Source: Colius striatus
Taxonomy: Eukaryota; Chordata; Aves; Coliiformes; Coliidae
Assembly (NCBI RefSeq): GCF_028858725.1
Contig: NC_084763.1
Location: 55,064,152 to 55,128,151, forward strand
Length of the DNA: 64,000 bases
Direction of reading: 5' to 3'
A program made the position numbers and the translations under genes. Below, piece after piece: positions 63,085 through 64,000 of the stretch (positions are counted from its first letter, which is position 1; every line of letters starts with the position of its first letter). Under the pieces are notes generated by a model. The model was not told the DNA's origin. It saw nothing but the letters and a program-made list of their open reading frames with translations, and did no database searches.

Positions 63085-64000
63085 AACTGTAGGAATCCAC
63101 ACTGTGAATCTTGTATTTTTCTATACATGATTTGGTCCCACATCTGACTTTACAGTTATTCTGTAGGGTAGATCATGACCTAGAAAAGTTCCCCATCCTG
63201 GCTCCAGATGAGGTTCTAGAGTCTATTAAGACTTTTTAGTTCCATATTAAAAGCAGTTGATGTAACAGGCCACGTGTATACTAAAGACCAAATTTCAGTC
63301 TCCCAACACTTGGAGCAGCTGCTTACCTCTTGAGCAGAGCAAATTGCAGTGTCCAGTTCAAATAAGCCTGGAATAAGCCTCCAGTGAACAGAACAGGTAG
63401 AGGTTATTCAGGGAAACATGGCAAATCCCATGAGAAACAAACATGTCTCTCTTCTTTAAATGAAGAAAAAAACAAAAGGAGAAGGGGAAAGGGACAGGAT
63501 CTTCTGTATAACACCTTGAAGATAAGAGGATCTTGAAGAGTTTTCCTTCTTTTCATTTCACCCTGCTCTCTGCACAGGTTTTAGCACTCACAGCCATTTG
63601 AAGCACTTTTGTCCTTTCTTAAATGTAATTCAAACCAACCAGGTTATGTGGCATGTGTTTCAAACTGAAAGACAGGTATAAAAGAACACATGAGAACTGC
63701 CCATGCAATGCTCCTTCTGCATCTCCTTTGTGTGAACATTCACCTGTTTCCAACTGTGCTCATTACTGGTATTCCCTTTTGGATAGATCCTTACAAGATG
63801 GATACAGCACCACAATGTCCTCCCTTCTCACTCCGGAGTGCCACAGGTCTGGTGTGCCACCACAGCCATTCTCTGAGCCCTGTCAACTTCATGTGTGACA
63901 TTCAGCACTTCCTTTGCCTTCAAACTGTAAGACTTTTAAGAGTAGGTGTTAACCCTACAAGTCATTGAGGTCCTTCTGAATTTGCCACTGGTGCTTAGAT

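Larger units (their letters stand above)
62097..64000. other. Intergenic, no gene seen
   Basis: Contains a CR1 tail (62745) and a TA microsatellite (63071). Nothing coding was recognised up to the window edge. Confidence 0.55.

Noticed and set aside
1..64000. tRNA, snRNA, microRNA or CRISPR-like arrays
   Set aside because: No cloverleaf with A/B boxes, snRNA consensus or regularly spaced identical repeats was seen by eye; small hairpins were not computed.

Overview
This window is nuclear DNA from a bird. Truncated CR1 retroposons with the avian octamer tails (ATTCTATG)n and (ATTCTGTG)n are scattered on both strands. Several LTR-type repeats resemble avian endogenous-retrovirus LTRs. There is one large GT-AG intron-split gene with a CpG-island promoter. 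I see no bacterial, viral or organellar gene organisation.

The only protein-coding gene I can support is MINDY3 (FAM188A/CARP), on the + strand from the ATG at 16082 to the TGA at 57967. It has fifteen coding exons totalling 1338 nt (445 codons plus stop). All 14 introns are GT-AG, the reading frame runs unbroken across every junction, and the product matches the K48-specific deubiquitinase MINDY-3 along its full length. Its putative catalytic Cys52 and His287 and a degenerate EF-hand are present. The promoter lies in a GC-rich island at about 15.72-16.48 kb, and a poly(A) signal lies at 58880.

Region by region: 1-15.7 kb is intergenic and AT-rich. It holds an LTR-like fragment (76-262), an LTR-like end (6779-6945), CR1 pieces (3165, 8218 and a 1.2-kb ORF2 relic at 13790-14990), and stretches that look like conserved noncoding DNA. 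From 15.7 to 58.9 kb lies MINDY3; its introns hold at least twelve CR1 fragments. From 58.9 to 64 kb is intergenic DNA with two LTR-like elements (59297-59955 and 61150-62096), one CR1 tail and no recognised gene. From memory of vertebrate synteny, ITGA8 would be expected beyond the right edge and PTER beyond the left; neither is visible here.

No previously undescribed gene system was found. The most useful details are retroposon insertion structures (a CR1 with a 16-bp target duplication, a CR1 with an inverted 5' segment, and a probable solo LTR with a 5-bp duplication) and a possible truncated MINDY3 isoform made by reading through exon 9.
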